The position numbers were made by a program, and so were the translations under genes. Below are positions 14,163-16,269 of a stretch of 16,269 nt of DNA, in pieces. The stretch's first letter is position 1. Each line of letters starts with the position of its first letter. The stretch lies in NCBI GenBank assembly GCA_001839685.1, contig MLAK01000690.1:61838-78106 (forward strand), given 5' to 3'. The notes below the pieces were generated by a model. The model ran no database searches. It was given only the letters and a program-made list of their open reading frames with translations, and was not told the origin of the DNA. Origin of the DNA: Tritrichomonas foetus. Lineage: Eukaryota > Parabasalia > Tritrichomonadida > Tritrichomonadidae.

Positions 14163-15919
14163 TTATTTTTTTGGTATAATTGTTTGAGTTGCACCATTTT
14201 GAATCAAGTACTGTTTAATTTCACCATATGCCTTGAGTTCAGCAAAGAATAGTGGCGTATGAGCATAAGTGTTTTGGAAAAACAGCATAATCAGCAATTT
14301 CTACTGTAGCATTGTGTGTTATAAGCAATTCAACAAGATCTAGTCTTTTATAAAGAACAGCATGGAAAAGAGCGGTTTGATAAATCAATAAAAGGAAACT
14401 CCAAAAGCATTTATAAAAAACTAAATTATCAGGAAGATCAATATTAACATTATGTTCAAGAATTAATTTTACAGTATCATAATTTCCTGCAATTACTGCA
14501 ATATGAAGTGCTGAAGAATAAAAAAATAAATAAAACACATAAATAATAAATCCAACCTTCTCCATTTTGAATATTTGGATTACATCCATTTTCTAAAAAG
14601 AATTTTACACTTGCTAATTTGTTTCCTTTAACTGATTGTGCTAAAGGAGTATATCCTTTTTTATTCTTGGTATCTAATGGGGGTTGTATTGATGCAAGTT
14701 TTTCTAAAGTTTCAATAGCCTCTAATGCCCCAAGTAAATGAAAGATAGTATTATTAAAAATAAAAATAAATTCCATCAACATCAGATTGATTAAAATCGA
14801 TATTATTTTGTGCCATGAAGAACAATAGGCCCATATTATTTTGTTTAGCAGCAGCAATTAGTGGTGGATCTATCATAAATCGAGCACTTGCATTCTTTTG
14901 CATCAGATATAAAATACAAGCATTATATTTTCCCTCAAAAGCTAAAGATAAAGGAGTTGAATTGTTAGCACCAACAGCATTAACATCAGCACCAGAATCA
15001 ACTAAAAGTTTGAGCATTGAAATATTCCCAGCTGCAGCTGCTGATAAAATTGGTGTATCTTTATTTTCACTATATATGTTCACATTGGCTCCTTTACTAA
15101 TGAGCAATTTGGCACCTTCAACACAATTACCTCTTGCAACAATAGTTAAAGGAGTTCCGTCCCAACTCAGAGAATTTATATCTGAATCATTACTGTTATC
15201 GACAAATAGTTTAATAATTTCGAAATTATTTGATTCACATGCGAAATGAATCATATATCTCTTATTATCATGTCCAGGATATCTATGATTAATAAATACT
15301 CTATGTGAATCAGCACCATTTTGAATTAGAAAATTAACCAATTCAAAGTTACCTGATTGACAAGCAAACATTAAAGGTGATAATCCAATTTTATCAACGG
15401 TATCAATAGGGATTCCTTGACTCCAGAGCCATTTTACAGCATATTCATTTCCAGACTGACATGCATAATGAACAGTTCCTCTTTTTGCAAGATCAAGAGC
15501 ATCAAAACCAACTCCAATGTTTTGAACGGAAAGTAAAAATTCAGATTGATTCGAATTGCATGCAAAATGAGCAATGGTTCTAATAAAAATGAAAAAACTT
15601 TATTAATGAATCATAATAAACATGGAAAATATAAAATATAAACTTTGTCTAATACATTCGTTGCTGCATTATTGCTGATTAAAAAGTTAAAAACATTACT
15701 TGATCCAAAATATGCTGCTATTGAAATAGCTGGAGGAGAAAATTGTAAAAGTTCTGGAATTGATTGTATATGATAGAAATTCCAATGTGAATCAATTAAA
15801 TCTCGAACAATAACTAAATCATATAGAATGTCTGGATTATCATCTTTTATAGCTTCATAAACTTTCAATCGTTCAGTTAATGATAAAGGATTGTCATTAA
15901 AGAAGTTACCTTCTTCCAT
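14163..15919 (-). CDS. Ankyrin-repeat protein gene interrupted by five T-rich insertions
   Basis: The gene runs from ATG 15919 (the frame opens further up, but only with TTG) to TAA at 14163-14165. The first 60 residues resemble the N-terminal part of trichomonad DUF3447/ankyrin proteins; about a dozen ankyrin repeats follow (for example SPLMFACQSGNFELVNFLIQ, TPILSAAAAGNISMLKLLVD, ALHIAVIAGNYDTVKLILEH). Ankyrin arrays bind proteins; the partner is unknown. The frame is broken or extended at 15643-15582, 14771-14753, 14556-14511, 14421-14380 and 14283-14262. Taking out exactly those stretches leaves one frame of about 522 codons that follows the ankyrin consensus through every junction. Read straight through, translation would stop at 15611. 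It is therefore either a gene with unusual short introns or a recently broken pseudogene. Between the interruptions I see no other stop or frameshift. Confidence 0.75.
14262..14283 (-). other. Insertion 5 in the ankyrin gene, 22 nt, with 7-bp direct repeat
   Basis: It lies between DYA and HTPLFFAEL and starts GTTTTT. TTATGCT occurs at 14290-14284 and again at 14268-14262, so the insertion equals one repeat copy plus 15 nt. Removing it restores the frame to the final TAA; otherwise translation stops at 14239. Confidence 0.6.
14380..14421 (-). other. Insertion 4 in the ankyrin gene, 42 nt, in frame
   Basis: It lies between DNL and QTALFHAV, where a single Gly is expected. It starts GTTTTT and has no stop, so read-through would add 14 mostly hydrophobic residues (VFYKCFWSFLLLIY) inside an ankyrin loop. 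No AG lies at its 3' end. Confidence 0.55.
14511..14556 (-). other. Insertion 3 in the ankyrin gene, 46 nt, GT-AG compatible
   Basis: It lies between NGE and ALHIAV. It starts GTTGGA and ends TTCTTCAG, and its removal joins the frame; it is the only one of the five that fits a standard intron. Removing 43 nt (14515-14557) also restores frame and would leave Ser at the consensus Thr position. Confidence 0.6.
14753..14771 (-). other. Insertion 2 in the ankyrin gene, 19 nt
   Basis: It lies between DVDG and NTIFHLL and consists only of A and T, with a TAA stop in frame. Removing 19 nt restores a perfect D-V-D-G-N-T ankyrin loop. It contains no AG, so no ordinary acceptor site exists. Confidence 0.65.
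15582..15643 (-). other. Insertion 1 in the ankyrin gene, 62 nt
   Basis: It lies between ...NVLDK and RTIAHFA. It begins GTTTAT, is about 13% G+C and T-rich on the coding strand, and contains the in-frame TGA that ends the first frame. A GT-AG excision ending at TTATTAG would remove 64 nt and miss the downstream frame; 62 or 65 nt are needed. TATTAGA occurs on both sides (15654-15648 and 15585-15579). Confidence 0.65.
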
Positions 15920-16269
15920 TTTTGACGTTTTTTTGACACCCAATCATCCTCTGAAAAAGTTGATCTTTCTAACAGAACAGGCAAAATATCAACTATGTGA
16001 TTAAGAAGATAGAAATTAATACCAAAAATTGTTTTATCATAGAACTTCAATGGCAATAGACAAGATTGATGAAATCATGTTAATGCTGATGTTTAGTGAA
16101 TTATCAGATTTTTTGTAAATGTGATTTCTTGCGCTTATTCGAAGGAAAGTTTGATACTAAGAAATTATTTATACTTATTATTTCGGAATACTGTGTCTGA
16201 TGAAACTTTTCATTGCCAATTATCATATATTTCCTCCTATATGAAAGGTTTACAAAGTGGTCCCCCAAA
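15920..16269. other. Upstream region of the ankyrin gene to the window edge
   Basis: No supported gene. On the minus strand this is the ankyrin promoter side; no TCAYTW initiator lies within 40 nt of ATG 15919, only TCAAAAA-type sequences. On the plus strand there is a 22-codon frame at 16050-16118, and an ATG at 16241 opens a frame that runs off the edge after nine codons. Both are too short to judge. Confidence 0.5.

Noticed and set aside
14815..15249. 144-codon plus-strand frame
   Set aside because: It is antisense to the ankyrin repeats, whose consensus is clear on the other strand.
14262..15643. Ordinary GT-AG introns at all five ankyrin interruptions
   Set aside because: Insertions 2, 4 and 5 have no AG at the needed end, and for insertion 1 every nearby GT donor is in the wrong phase for the TTATTAG acceptor. 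Only insertion 3 fits.
14262..15643. Ciliate-type internal eliminated sequences bounded by TA
   Set aside because: For insertion 2 all TA pairs are spaced by multiples of three, so TA-to-TA removal cannot restore the frame. The other genes of the window also show no such inserts.
16050..16118. 22-codon plus-strand frame
   Set aside because: The text is protein-like, but it is too short and has no promoter or homologue that I can recognise.

Overview
The window looks like nuclear DNA of an AT-rich protist, most probably a parabasalid (trichomonad); Tritrichomonas is my best guess. The support is indirect. Long genes without spliceosomal introns are separated by short AT-rich gaps. One gene has a TCATTTT initiator about 10 nt from its ATG, as trichomonad genes do. 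TAAA poly(A)-type signals overlap or closely follow several stops. The gene families (STE-type kinase, S1/P1-like nuclease, DUF3447-like ankyrin protein, beta-helix-like surface protein) are ones expanded in trichomonads. The standard genetic code fits every gene.

Layout. Positions 1-2245 (minus) are the 5' part of a long Asn/Gln-rich, probably coiled-coil protein that runs off the left edge; its frame is uninterrupted for 748 codons and contains two ambiguous bases. Its first ATG begins on the discriminator base of a minus-strand tRNA-Ile (anticodon GAU, 2245-2317), and the tRNA's T-run terminator lies inside codons 1-4. After a divergent gap come a small basic/serine-rich protein (2986-3429, plus) and a Rae1/Gle2-type WD40 mRNA-export factor (4253-5521, plus). 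Converging on it are a beta-helix-like protein (5872-6885, minus) and, further right, a 1183-residue protein kinase (7076-10627, minus) with an N-terminal C2H2 finger and a C-terminal helical-repeat region. The kinase shares a 307-bp divergent intergenic region with a membrane-anchored type I phosphodiesterase (10935-12035, plus). After an 829-bp gap comes an S1/P1-nuclease-like membrane protein (12865-13830, plus) that has lost most of its zinc ligands. The right end holds an ankyrin-repeat gene on the minus strand (14163-15919).

The genes do not form an operon or an evident pathway; the layout is an ordinary compact eukaryotic one. The most unusual part is the ankyrin gene. Five T-rich insertions of 19-62 nt interrupt it, all at the same place in the ankyrin repeat (the D-x-x-G-x-T loop), and removing them leaves one continuous frame of about 522 codons. 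Only one fits a GT-AG intron, and none carries the known trichomonad intron motifs. The second is the tRNA/mRNA overlap at 2236-2317. The third is the catalytically doubtful S1/P1 protein.
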